64,000 bases of DNA from the NCBI RefSeq assembly GCF_004345425.1, contig NZ_SLVP01000012.1:1-64000 (forward strand), given 5' to 3'. Below the pieces are notes generated by a model. The model did no database searches, had not been told where the DNA came from, and saw only the letters and a program-made list of their open reading frames with translations. This document shows, piece by piece, positions 57,258 to 64,000 of this stretch (positions within the stretch are counted from its first letter, which is position 1; each line of letters begins with the position of its first letter). The position numbers and the translations under genes are program-made. Source of the stretch: Paenibacillus sp. BK033 (GTDB lineage Bacteria; Bacillota; Bacilli; Paenibacillales; Paenibacillaceae).

Positions 57258-59575
57258 TAGCGTTTACCTCCTATCGCGCGTCCCTGTACGCGGCTGACTT
57301 CGGCGGCGAATCGCGTAAGTGCTTCGCGGTCAACGTACGCGGCGTTAATTACGAACGTTGGGCCGGCCGCTGATGCTGCGCGAGAATCCGCGATACTTGA
57401 ACGTGCTGCACTAATCGGTGCGTCCGTAGAGGCTCCGTTAATCGCTGCGTTTGCCAGCGCGCTCGTAGCGTTTTGAATGGCGCCAACCGTGTCCGTAACA
57501 CCGATCGCAAAGCCTTCGCCCGTGTAACCGCCGAGCTCCATAAATACGCGCGATGGCGAGTGAATGCCGAGAAAGTCTTTCGCACCTTTAACCGCTGCTC
57601 CCACTGCGTCCGTTACGGCTTTGACCGTCTTAGAGATCATAGATTTAACGCCTTCGATTAGCCCTTCCATGATGTTCTTACCCATCTCGATCGCGTCCGT
57701 TTTGATTTCCGCCCAGGCTCCGAGTAGTTTCGTTTTCAGTTCGCTAAAGACACCGAGGACCTTACCGATACCGTTCATCGTATTATCAACAACGTCACCG
57801 AACGCGTTGGTCCAGATCGACTTAATGCGGTCCCATAAATCGCCGACAATGCCGCGCACTTTCTCGGTGGCCGCGTTAAATACACCGCCTACCTTATCCC
57901 ACTGTCCAGTTACGATGTTGTAGATGATAAGGAATGCCGCAGAGAATATCGTTTTGATGATTTCCCACCACGCAGAGATCACAGCCTTAATCGTATCGAA
58001 TGCCGCGGTAAATATCGTTTTAATGTTCTCCCATGCCGTAGTAACGACCGCCTTGATGATCTCGAAATAAGCCGTGTAGATCGCGATGATCGCCTCGAAC
58101 ACGCCGCCGAAGTACGTCATAATCCACTCCCACGCCGCCGTAATTGTCGCGGTAATCGACGTCCAAACTCCGCTTAGGTACGTGGTAATCTGATTCCACA
58201 CGTTAAGTGTCCACGCTTTGATCTCGTCCCAATTCGCAATGATGATCGCGGCTAGTACGACAATCGCAGCAACAACGAGAGCGATGACGCCCACGGTCGA
58301 TAACAGTACGCCGGTCGTAACGCCGAAGATCGTAGCTAATGCGCCAATACCTCCGATAAGCGACGGTAAGAATCCGATAAGCAACAGGATTGGGCCGGCA
58401 AGTAACGCGAGGCCCGCGGTCAATGCAGCGACGATACCGACAACCATCTGCGTTTTGTCCGATAAGCCGTTGAACCAATCGACTAGGCCGCCAAGCAAAT
58501 CCGTAACAACGCGGATAGCCGGAGTCAACGCGTCCGATATATTAATGGCTAACGACTCGAGCGATCCTTTGAGTTGATCGATAGATCCCGCCAGGTTATC
58601 CTTCATAATCGCTGCCGCTTCCGCAGATGACCCCGCGCTATTCTGGAGCGATGCCGTCATTTGGTCGATCTGCGCTGGACCTGCCGCCATGAGCGATAAC
58701 ATACCGGATACCGCTTCTTTACCGACTAACTGCGCAAGTGTGGCGGCCTTCTGCGTCTCAGTCATTCCGCTCATCGACGTCGATAAATTTTCGATAAGCT
58801 TCGAGATTCCGACGAAGTTACCTTGCGAATCCGTAATGGCGACGCCTAAACTGTCCATCAACTTCGTGTTCTCCTTCGACGGACTTAAGAGTCCGAGGAG
58901 AGCGCCGCGGAGCGTTGTACCCGCTTGTTCCCCTTCCATCCCTGCGTTCGTCATGATGCCGATTGAAGCCGATAACTCTTCGAGACTAACGCCGAGCGCT
59001 GCCGCAGGTGGTCCCGCGTATTTCAGCGCGTATTGCATATCGGTAAGGTCCGCCGCGGAAATGTTCGCTGTCTTGGCGAGGATATCCGCAACGGCCGACG
59101 CATCGGACGCACTCTTACCGAAGATGTTCAACGTAGATGCCATTACGGAGGCTACTTGCGCCATGTCCGAACCAGAAGCTTCCGCCGCGCTAATAACGCC
59201 AGGCATCGCCTTCATTACTTCGTTCGCGTTGAAGCCCATTGCGGCCATCTCTTGGAAACCCGTTGCAACTTCGGAGGCGGATTTGGACGTTGAAGCTCCG
59301 AGCTGTAACGCCTGCTCGCGCATAGCTTTAAACTCGTCCGCTGTGGCGCCGCTTATCGCTTGTACTTTCGACATTTGCGCGTCAAAGTCTGCGCCTGTTT
59401 TAATCGCTGCTCCGAGACCTGCCGCCAAGCCTACGCCTACTCCGGTTACGGCCGCGCCAATACCCTTTAGCGTGCCGGACGCCTTGTCGAGTCCGCCTAG
59501 TCCGCGGTCGAAGTCGGAGAAAGTTTTACTGAAGCCATCAACAGCTTCAATTAGGTAGGAGATATTTTCAGCCAC
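57257..59575 (-). CDS. Tail tape measure protein
   Basis: A 772-residue protein with the N-terminal tape measure domain (TGADFDAQMSKVQAISGAT, QLGASTSKSASEVATGFQEMAAMGF), a long helical central part and hydrophobic segments near residues 380-445. Trp-rich repeats follow (W..I..TYLSGVWTSITATITAAWEWIMTYF and similar). It sets tail length at about 0.15 nm per residue. GTG start. It follows the frameshifted chaperone gene, the normal siphovirus order. Confidence 0.95.
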   Translation of the reverse strand: MAENISYLIEAVDGFSKTFSDFDRGLGGLDKASGTLKGIGAAVTGVGVGLAAGLGAAIKTGADFDAQMSKVQAISGATADEFKAMREQALQLGASTSKSASEVATGFQEMAAMGFNANEVMKAMPGVISAAEASGSDMAQVASVMASTLNIFGKSASDASAVADILAKTANISAADLTDMQYALKYAGPPAAALGVSLEELSASIGIMTNAGMEGEQAGTTLRGALLGLLSPSKENTKLMDSLGVAITDSQGNFVGISKLIENLSTSMSGMTETQKAATLAQLVGKEAVSGMLSLMAAGPAQIDQMTASLQNSAGSSAEAAAIMKDNLAGSIDQLKGSLESLAINISDALTPAIRVVTDLLGGLVDWFNGLSDKTQMVVGIVAALTAGLALLAGPILLLIGFLPSLIGGIGALATIFGVTTGVLLSTVGVIALVVAAIVVLAAIIIANWDEIKAWTLNVWNQITTYLSGVWTSITATITAAWEWIMTYFGGVFEAIIAIYTAYFEIIKAVVTTAWENIKTIFTAAFDTIKAVISAWWEIIKTIFSAAFLIIYNIVTGQWDKVGGVFNAATEKVRGIVGDLWDRIKSIWTNAFGDVVDNTMNGIGKVLGVFSELKTKLLGAWAEIKTDAIEMGKNIMEGLIEGVKSMISKTVKAVTDAVGAAVKGAKDFLGIHSPSRVFMELGGYTGEGFAIGVTDTVGAIQNATSALANAAINGASTDAPISAARSSIADSRAASAAGPTFVINAAYVDREALTRFAAEVSRVQGRAIGGKR

Positions 59576-59643
59576 TTACTCGTCTCCTTTCTTTGCAAAT
59601 AAAAAAGGAGAACGCTAAGGTGCGCCCTCCTGGATTTTCAACG

Positions 59644-59892
59644 TTATTTGTTTTTCTTTGCTTTCTCAGCTTCGATTTCATAAAAAGCATTCCAATACAT
59701 AATCTCAGGGGATGATATCCCGTCGCGTTCCTCTACGATCTCTAACGTAGATTGACCGCACACTGCCGCCAATGCTGGCGGTAAGTTTATCGTGTACTTT
59801 CGTTTCTCCGTCCCGAGTAACGCGCCAACTGTCATATGTTTAGCGTCAGCTAGCGCGTATAAGTTATGGAGCGTCGGGTCCGCTTTTAGGAC
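59644..59892 (-). CDS. Tail assembly chaperone, frameshift extension (gpGT-type T part)
   Basis: This stretch is reached from the preceding gene by a -1 shift at A AAA AAG (59892-59898). The extension adds about 82 residues, beginning VLKADPTLHNLYALADAKH and continuing MTVGALLGTEKRKYTINLPP to the C-terminus. A separate start at MTVGALL has no proper ribosome binding site, which supports the frameshift reading. As in lambda gpG/gpGT, the long product is thought to bind the tape measure during tail assembly. Confidence 0.85.
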   Translation of the reverse strand, partial: VLKADPTLHNLYALADAKHMTVGALLGTEKRKYTINLPPALAAVCGQSTLEIVEERDGISSPEIMYWNAFYEIEAEKAKKNK

Positions 59893-60257
59893 TTTTTTGC
59901 GTCAGCTTTCGCGCCATCACTTAGCGCAGACAACTCGAGTACCGCTTTACCGATCTTCAAAATCGGAGCTGCGGATTTGCTGTCCGATTCGAACACGGCC
60001 AAATCCGTATCATCAAATACGCGTGTACCGGTTTCGTCCGCACACCCTACGATAGCGGCCAGCAGAGACATCCGGATCTCATCGCGTTCACCTTTTGCGT
60101 TCTTCGATTTCGTAAGTACGTCCTTCAAGCCTTTACCGGACAGCGACCGCACTGGAAACTCCGCGTCCCATTCCTCTACGTATACCGAACCGTGCTTAAT
60201 ATCGTCCGTCTGAAGCGCCTTTTCGCGCAGTGCTTTAACGTCAAATTTCGTTGTCAT
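59886..60257 (-). CDS. Tail assembly chaperone (gpG type)
   Basis: A 123-residue protein, acidic and helical (FDVKALREKALQTDDIKHGSVYVEEWDAEFPVRSLSGKGLKDVL), ending in KKS at a TCC TAA shortly after the slippery run. With a -1 shift it becomes a 204-residue form. It keeps the tape measure soluble while the tail tube assembles. ATG with GGAGGTTATC upstream. Confidence 0.88.
   Translation of the reverse strand: MTTKFDVKALREKALQTDDIKHGSVYVEEWDAEFPVRSLSGKGLKDVLTKSKNAKGERDEIRMSLLAAIVGCADETGTRVFDDTDLAVFESDSKSAAPILKIGKAVLELSALSDGAKADAKKS
59892..59898 (-). promoter_or_regulatory. programmed -1 frameshift site A AAA AAG
   Basis: The zero frame reads GCA AAA AAG TCC TAA, so the heptamer is aligned as X XXY YYZ. 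In the -1 frame translation continues without a stop into the downstream reading frame. Confidence 0.85.
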
Positions 60258-60307
60258 ATGTGATAACCTCCGAATGGTATCGTTATTTTTAACCGAGTAT
60301 GAACGCC

Positions 60308-60330
60308 AAAAAACACGCCTCGGTCGCGTG
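60308..60330 (-). terminator. terminator after the major tail protein gene
   Basis: CACGC-GACCGAG-GCGTG on the minus strand followed by six T residues. A wider CGCCAAAA/TTTTGGCG stem surrounds it. Confidence 0.7.
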
Positions 60331-60368
60331 CTTGTCGCGGAATACGTCCGCTATTTTGGCGTTAAAAG

Positions 60369-60773
60369 TTACGGTGTAATTGTGCTGCCGTCGGCTAACT
60401 CGCCATCGCCCGTAAACGTAACCTTCGTCTCGATGAGGTCATCGTACGGAGTCGTACGTTCGAAATCGATAAGCGCAGTACCGCGGTATTTCGGTTTCGG
60501 ATCATCCTCGTTATCGTAGAAGTCAATCGTAACCGGCGTAGTTGCCGTAACCAGGTCGAGCCAATACGGATCTGCGTCAACGCACGTAGCCTCGCCGCTC
60601 CACGATAGTACACCGGTCAAATTACGCGCCCAAGTATCTCCGGCCACCGTTGCGTCGATCTTCTCGGAATCCACCGATACGGACCATTCGCGCAGTTTTG
60701 CCAATTCAACGGCCGATGCCGAGCCGACTTTCGTTGTGATCTTCGCATACTGTCCTGTTTTTGTGCTTGCCAT
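60369..60773 (-). CDS. Major tail tube protein
   Basis: A 134-residue tail tube protein: STKTGQYAKITTKVG at the N-terminus, KLREWSVSVDSEKIDATVAGDTWARNLTGVLSWSGEATC in the middle and a C-terminal IETKVTFTGDGEL strand; this is the Phage_tail_2/TP901-like pattern of a tube ring protein. It follows the tail terminator gene and is separated from the chaperone by a hairpin terminator. Confidence 0.88.
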   Translation of the reverse strand: MASTKTGQYAKITTKVGSASAVELAKLREWSVSVDSEKIDATVAGDTWARNLTGVLSWSGEATCVDADPYWLDLVTATTPVTIDFYDNEDDPKPKYRGTALIDFERTTPYDDLIETKVTFTGDGELADGSTITP

Positions 60774-60816
60774 TTTGCGGCCTCCTTCATAATGAAAAAC
60801 GGCCTAACCTCCGCTA

Positions 60817-61278
60817 TTACTGCGTAAAGGTCAAGCCGTTATTATCCAAGTAATATCGTATCTCCACGTCTAAGTAAGCGCGGTGTTTGTTCGTCTCGTC
60901 GTTAACGTCCTCTGGTGAAATCGGAGTAATTCCCGTAACATCTGCGTTAAATGTCTGCGTGGTTAATACCGGCGCCGTACCGTCCGTATCGTACAGCGGA
61001 ATAGGTTCACGTAGTGCCTTCGTGATAACCTCCGGTAGTTTCGACCGTTCAGCGACAGACCGCGTATAGACTCCGATCTGCAGCGCGTACGTCTGCTGGT
61101 AATCGCGCCGACCAGCCGCTACCGCGTTACCGGTGTTTATCAGTTGGTCAACGGTAATGAACGGTTTAGTGCGTCCGGTTAACGATACGCCATCGTAGAG
61201 CCATATGACGCGCTGCGCTACATCCGGAATACTCGCTTTCAAGTGCTCTACGATGGCGTACGTAATTGCGTGAATCAA
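60817..61278 (-). CDS. Tail terminator / completion protein
   Basis: A 153-residue protein of the tail-completion type (DUF3168-like): ITYAIVEHLKASIPDV, RTKPFITVDQLINTGN, QTYALQIGVYTRSVAE, and the acidic DETNKHRAYLDVEIRYY end. It caps the tail tube at its head end. It overlaps neither neighbour; the connector gene lies 2 bp upstream. Confidence 0.78.
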   Translation of the reverse strand: MIHAITYAIVEHLKASIPDVAQRVIWLYDGVSLTGRTKPFITVDQLINTGNAVAAGRRDYQQTYALQIGVYTRSVAERSKLPEVITKALREPIPLYDTDGTAPVLTTQTFNADVTGITPISPEDVNDETNKHRAYLDVEIRYYLDNNGLTFTQ

Positions 61279-61280
61279 CG

Positions 61281-61631
61281 TTAATCACCCACCTTTTTCA
61301 ATACGTCCTCGATTGCTTCGCGGAAGGTGATACGTTCTTTGTACATCGCTTTACGGAAGAAACCGCGCTTAGTCGGATGTTCGTACTCCTGGCGCCTCGC
61401 GTACGGTCGGTCGGAGCTAACTACTCGCTGTAACTTCTTCTTGCCGGAGACTTTGATCGAGTTACGCAGGAACCCGTCGAGTACTGGCGCGTTCGTCCGC
61501 GCATCGTTAACCACACGTAAAGCCGCGCGCTCCGTTTCGTCATCGAGTTCTTTAAGAAGTTTCTGCGGAATCTCCTTCGCAGACTTTAACGCCTTATCGA
61601 GTCCCTTTACGCTGAAGCTTAGCGTCGGCAT
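61281..61631 (-). CDS. HK97 gp10-like head-tail connector
   Basis: A 116-residue basic protein with the HK97-gp10 pattern: LSFSVKGLDKALKSAKEIPQKLLKELDDETERAALRVVNDARTNAPVLDGFLRNSIKV and a basic C-terminus. It joins the head to the tail. The ATG at 61631 with GCAGGTG upstream was chosen and overlaps the stop of the preceding gene. Confidence 0.85.
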   Translation of the reverse strand: MPTLSFSVKGLDKALKSAKEIPQKLLKELDDETERAALRVVNDARTNAPVLDGFLRNSIKVSGKKKLQRVVSSDRPYARRQEYEHPTKRGFFRKAMYKERITFREAIEDVLKKVGD

Positions 61632-62011
61632 TACGTCACCTGCCTTACTACGCACTCGTAACGGTTAGGACCGCCGAGTCCGAGTTCGTCAGCCGTGAAC
61701 ACCGCGTAATCAACCCCGCCTTTGGTCAGCCGCGCAATATCCGCTATACTAACGTCAGACATAAACGATACCTTAACGTCACCATTCCGTATTTCCGTTC
61801 CGTTCACCAGATCGCGCTCCGTAACCGGCTTCCATACGACGGAGACGGTCTCCGCTACCGGTTCACCTGCGATTGGCTCTCCCGTATAAGGATCGTAGCC
61901 TCCTACGGAATTAAATAAAACCGTAACCTCAACGGTCCGGTTCGTAAGTATTTCCGTTCTATTGGCGCGAATCCAATCTACGTCATTTGTCGTTAGAATT
62001 TTTATCGCCAC
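61631..62011 (-). CDS. Head-tail joining protein
   Basis: A 126-residue beta-rich protein (TVEVTVLFNSVGGYDPYTGEPIAGEPVAETVSVVWKPVTERD) of the stopper/head-closure type in this place of SPP1- or HK97-like genomes. Start GTG. It overlaps the next gene and follows the minor head protein by one base. Confidence 0.72.
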   Translation of the reverse strand: MAIKILTTNDVDWIRANRTEILTNRTVEVTVLFNSVGGYDPYTGEPIAGEPVAETVSVVWKPVTERDLVNGTEIRNGDVKVSFMSDVSIADIARLTKGGVDYAVFTADELGLGGPNRYECVVRQVT

Positions 62012-62012
62012 C

Positions 62013-62822
62013 TTACGTTAAAACGTACGTCAAATACGAAGTACAATTCGGATGCGGATTGTAAATTTCCGAAGCAGTAGCCGGATAAATACCGGTTCCC
62101 ATTCCGTAATTGTCCTCGCGTGAAAGTACCGTACATTTATGGTCCGGACGGTCAGCTTTACCGCGATGTACCTGCAGTCCGCTTACTACGTCCGATCGTT
62201 GCGCATATATAGCGTCAGCCGTGCGATATGCCGTATTCCCCTCCGTTGACACCAACCGTTTAATCTTCCACGTGTCGTTCGCGTAGACACCGCGCACCTG
62301 CGCTACAGTCGTTTTGAGGTCCTGACCGCGAATGATCGCCGAGCGTATAACTTTATTTAGTTCGTCTCGCGTTTCGCCGGCCATGCGCCAAATACGATCG
62401 GATAGCACGAGGCCGTCCGTGTCAAAGCGGTTAACCACGTAATTAAATACGTCCGCGTTCATACGGTTAAAGGAAATGCCGAGGCCCGCCGATTCGCCGA
62501 GCGTTTGGATTACCGCAGCTTCGGCCGCCGCTGTTCCGTACGCCGCCGTTTCTTTAATAACGCTATCGAGCGCAGAGGAACCGTACTTCCGGATATTATC
62601 CTCGATCTCGGCCAAATCGCGCAGTAACGTATTGACGCGGCCTCTAGGTATCGTACCGTCTTTTCCCGCGTATTCGTTTAGCAATTCGATAAGTTCGAGA
62701 CGTGTACGGTCAATCTCGCCGACCGCGTATTTCTGCTGTTTAGCGTTAAGTTTACCGTAGCCGGCCGCCGCCTTCTCGAGTAACTTTGCTAATTTGTGCT
62801 CATTCTCTGTCAAGCGGCGCAC
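62013..62822 (-). CDS. Minor head / morphogenesis protein (Mu gpF-like, SPP1 gp7 type)
   Basis: A 269-residue protein with a long helical N-terminal half and the conserved C-terminal domain: STEGNTAYRTADAIYAQR, LQVHRGKADRPDHKC, YPATASEIYNPHPNCTSYLTY. In other phages it is injected or located at the portal. In most genomes this gene precedes the scaffold and capsid genes; here it lies downstream of the capsid, in a connector block. Confidence 0.83.
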   Translation of the reverse strand: MRRLTENEHKLAKLLEKAAAGYGKLNAKQQKYAVGEIDRTRLELIELLNEYAGKDGTIPRGRVNTLLRDLAEIEDNIRKYGSSALDSVIKETAAYGTAAAEAAVIQTLGESAGLGISFNRMNADVFNYVVNRFDTDGLVLSDRIWRMAGETRDELNKVIRSAIIRGQDLKTTVAQVRGVYANDTWKIKRLVSTEGNTAYRTADAIYAQRSDVVSGLQVHRGKADRPDHKCTVLSREDNYGMGTGIYPATASEIYNPHPNCTSYLTYVLT

Positions 62823-62831
62823 CTCCTACGT

Positions 62832-63176
62832 TTATCTACCGTCATAACGTGCCGGCGCGTACATATACGACGTACCACCGCCTTTATAACGGGAATACCT
62901 TAAGCGCGCTACTTCCGCGAGCTTCATGTAATTAGCGAATACCGCCGTCTTATCTACGGACTCTTCACCGTCTTTGTACGTGAAGTACCGAGCTGCGTCC
63001 GTCGCAATGGATTCGCAGCCGAGCGCATACGCCAGGTAAAGAAGCGCGTTATCATTCGCTTCGCCTTCCGTAAGCCCCGACTCCGTTTCCGCTTCGGCGA
63101 TCCAGTCGGTAACGTCCGTCTCAGTAACGCCGGGAACGTTGCGAAACCGTTTCGTTAACCGTTCTGCAATCGCCAT
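62832..63176 (-). CDS. Head-tail connector (gp6-like)
   Basis: A 114-residue helical protein (TKRFRNVPGVTETDVTDWIAEAETESG, then NALLYLAYALGCESIATDAARYFTYKDGEESVD) with the pattern of gp6/gp15-type adaptor proteins that sit under the portal. It begins 6 bp after the stop of the small gene upstream. Confidence 0.75.
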   Translation of the reverse strand: MAIAERLTKRFRNVPGVTETDVTDWIAEAETESGLTEGEANDNALLYLAYALGCESIATDAARYFTYKDGEESVDKTAVFANYMKLAEVARLRYSRYKGGGTSYMYAPARYDGR

Positions 63177-63182
63177 GCTACG

Positions 63183-63386
63183 TCACTCCTTCGATTTAGC
63201 TTTCGTTTGAGTGCGTGCCGGCTTAACTTCTTCCGGTTCATCTACACGAACAACGTCACTAATGCCGGAGAGGACCGCGATTTCTTCCGCGTCTTCCGTA
63301 TCGTAGATGCCGCCGTTAAATTTGCGGTAACTGTCACCAACGTAGAAGCCGAGCTCCTTATACCGCGGCGATTCGAATCTAGCCAT
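63183..63386 (-). CDS. Small capsid-adjacent protein
   Basis: A 67-residue acidic protein (RYKELGFYVGDSYRKFNGGIYDTEDAEEIAVLSGISDVVRVDEPEE) with a basic tail (KPARTQTKAKSKE). Proteins of this kind follow the capsid gene in many Bacillales phages; function unknown. Confidence 0.68.
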   Translation of the reverse strand: MARFESPRYKELGFYVGDSYRKFNGGIYDTEDAEEIAVLSGISDVVRVDEPEEVKPARTQTKAKSKE

Positions 63387-63400
63387 CCGTTATACCTCCG

Positions 63401-63437
63401 TTAAAAAGATAAGGCGCACAACATTACGCTGCGCGCC
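63401..63437 (-). terminator. terminator after the major capsid gene
   Basis: GGCGC...GCGCC on the minus strand followed by TTATCTTTTT, located between the capsid stop and the next gene. Confidence 0.65.
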
Positions 63438-63459
63438 TCCGTTATTGGACCGTTAGGGA

Positions 63460-64000
63460 TTACGACAGGCCTTTCAGTCGGCCGTGCGCACGCTCTTGTT
63501 CAACCTTGAACGTGTACTCGCCAATGATTTGGCCAGTTTGGTAGTCGCCTTTTGTACCGAGGTACGTATGGCTGAACTCACGAGTAACCAGCGGGTGGAT
63601 GGACAGACGGTTCGCGTCAGTAAGGAACAACTCATCTGCTGCGAGGTTTTGGTTAAGAACGATCTCAAACTCGCCGAAGTCTGTAACAATGAAGTCAACG
63701 ACTTGACCGCGTTTGTTTTCGCCTCGAGTAAGTTGAATTTTCGTTGCATCTGCGTTAGAAAGAGCGATCTTTTGCTTCGCTGCGACCATGATTTTGTAGT
63801 CGCCGCCAGTTGCGAAACCGCCCGCGTCATAGATCGTTTGTGCCAGCGTATTAATCTTATCGACAGTCAACGCACCGCCAACGTTAGTAACGTTAGTTGT
63901 GATGAAGTTACGCAGGCCGCGCATTTGGCGAACTTGGCCGTTCTCGTAGAAAGTACCGTTGATCAGCGCCTTCTCAAGTTGCAGCGCCAGTTCGAGTTGT
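63460..64000 (-). CDS. Major capsid protein (SU10-like), C-terminal part
   Basis: At least 180 residues are in the window, open to the right edge, so the start is outside. The visible part (EKALINGTFYENGQVRQMRGLRNF near the edge, LTVDKINTLAQTIYDAGGFATGG, KQKIALSNADATKIQLTRGENKRGQVVDFIVTDFGEFEIVLNQNLAADELFLTDANRLSIHPL) matches the SU10-family major capsid fold, a variant of HK97. The C-terminus ends with a VEQERAHGRLKGLS helix. Confidence 0.85.
   Translation of the reverse strand, partial: QLELALQLEKALINGTFYENGQVRQMRGLRNFITTNVTNVGGALTVDKINTLAQTIYDAGGFATGGDYKIMVAAKQKIALSNADATKIQLTRGENKRGQVVDFIVTDFGEFEIVLNQNLAADELFLTDANRLSIHPLVTREFSHTYLGTKGDYQTGQIIGEYTFKVEQERAHGRLKGLS

Larger units (their letters stand above)
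43439..64000. mobile_element. Prophage (siphovirus), left part; right end outside the window
   Basis: It begins at the tRNA-Arg 3' end with an integrase reading rightward and continues past the right edge. The late genes (capsid, connectors, tail, fibres, lysis) read leftward toward the tRNA, in the usual siphovirus order. A regulator and a transfer-like operon lie between lysis genes and integrase. Terminase, portal, replication genes and attR are expected to the right. Codon use (many CGN, GTT AAC) differs from the left flank. Confidence 0.95.

Noticed and set aside
1..64000. CRISPR arrays, insertion sequences, toxin-antitoxin or restriction genes
   Set aside because: I looked for regular short repeats, transposase motifs and known defence domains on both strands and found none in the window.

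Overview
The window looks like the chromosome of an endospore-forming Bacillales bacterium, most like Paenibacillus. The evidence is the block rrn promoters-bofA-yaaL-recR-yaaK-dnaX-SRP RNA, the rpmE/rho/murA/spo0F/pyrG/rpoE and argS-ywiB/speE/pbpG/ywhD orders, sporulation genes with recognisable sigma-H and sigma-G promoters, a qoxABCD quinol oxidase, and a c-di-AMP riboswitch ahead of a cell-wall hydrolase. About two thirds is ordinary chromosome; the last third (43,439 to the right edge) is the left part of a prophage.

Layout. 1-4,260: two tandem promoters of an rRNA operon that reads off the left edge, then (all minus strand) bofA, yaaL, recR, yaaK/ebfC, dnaX and the long SRP RNA. 4,277-12,529 (minus): YhcN-type lipoprotein, rpmE, an uncharacterised radical SAM protein, rho, murA, spo0F, pyrG, rpoE. 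12,530-20,352: a candidate small RNA, a leaderless subtilase (plus), argS-ywiB, a family-6 type DNA glycosylase and speE (minus), and the sigma-G controlled class A PBP (plus). 20,405-25,893 (plus): a small membrane protein, qoxABCD and a lipoprotein cyclophilin. 26,004-29,593 (minus): an ECF sigma/anti-sigma operon with two membrane proteins, and ywhD. 29,697-33,529 (plus): M1 peptidase, a polytopic membrane protein, and a ydaO-type riboswitch with an NlpC/P60 hydrolase. 33,645-43,157: MFS transporter, GNAT, YkuI-like EAL protein, motAB, rluF, an NAD(P)-binding protein, a sporulation-type sensor kinase, a cluster of DnaA boxes, tadA and a Spo0E-like phosphatase.

Prophage. A siphovirus has integrated at a tRNA-Arg(CCU) gene; the tRNA as it stands carries one extra base in its acceptor stem. 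The tyrosine integrase points into the prophage, and its Shine-Dalgarno lies inside a terminator-like hairpin. The late operon runs leftward from the capsid gene (cut by the right edge) through connectors, tail tube, a frameshifted tail chaperone, tape measure, hub, fibres, a GH29 alpha-L-fucosidase-like protein, holin and amidase. Between the lysis genes and the integrase is a separate minus-strand operon: a HerA/VirB4-type ATPase of 806 residues, two small double-membrane-spanning proteins (one pilin-like with a signal peptide), a ParR-like protein and one unknown. It faces a divergent XRE-type regulator, and three copies of a 13-bp sequence lie at the two places where that regulator would be expected to act. 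This module, a conjugation- or segregation-like set inside a tailed prophage and without a visible relaxase, is the best candidate for something undescribed.

How the genes work together. The chromosomal part is rich in sporulation control (spo0F, sensor kinase, Spo0E-like phosphatase, BofA, PbpG). DnaA boxes beside the kinase could tie phosphorelay input to replication. The prophage combines a virion programme with functions that suggest an episomal or cell-to-cell stage.
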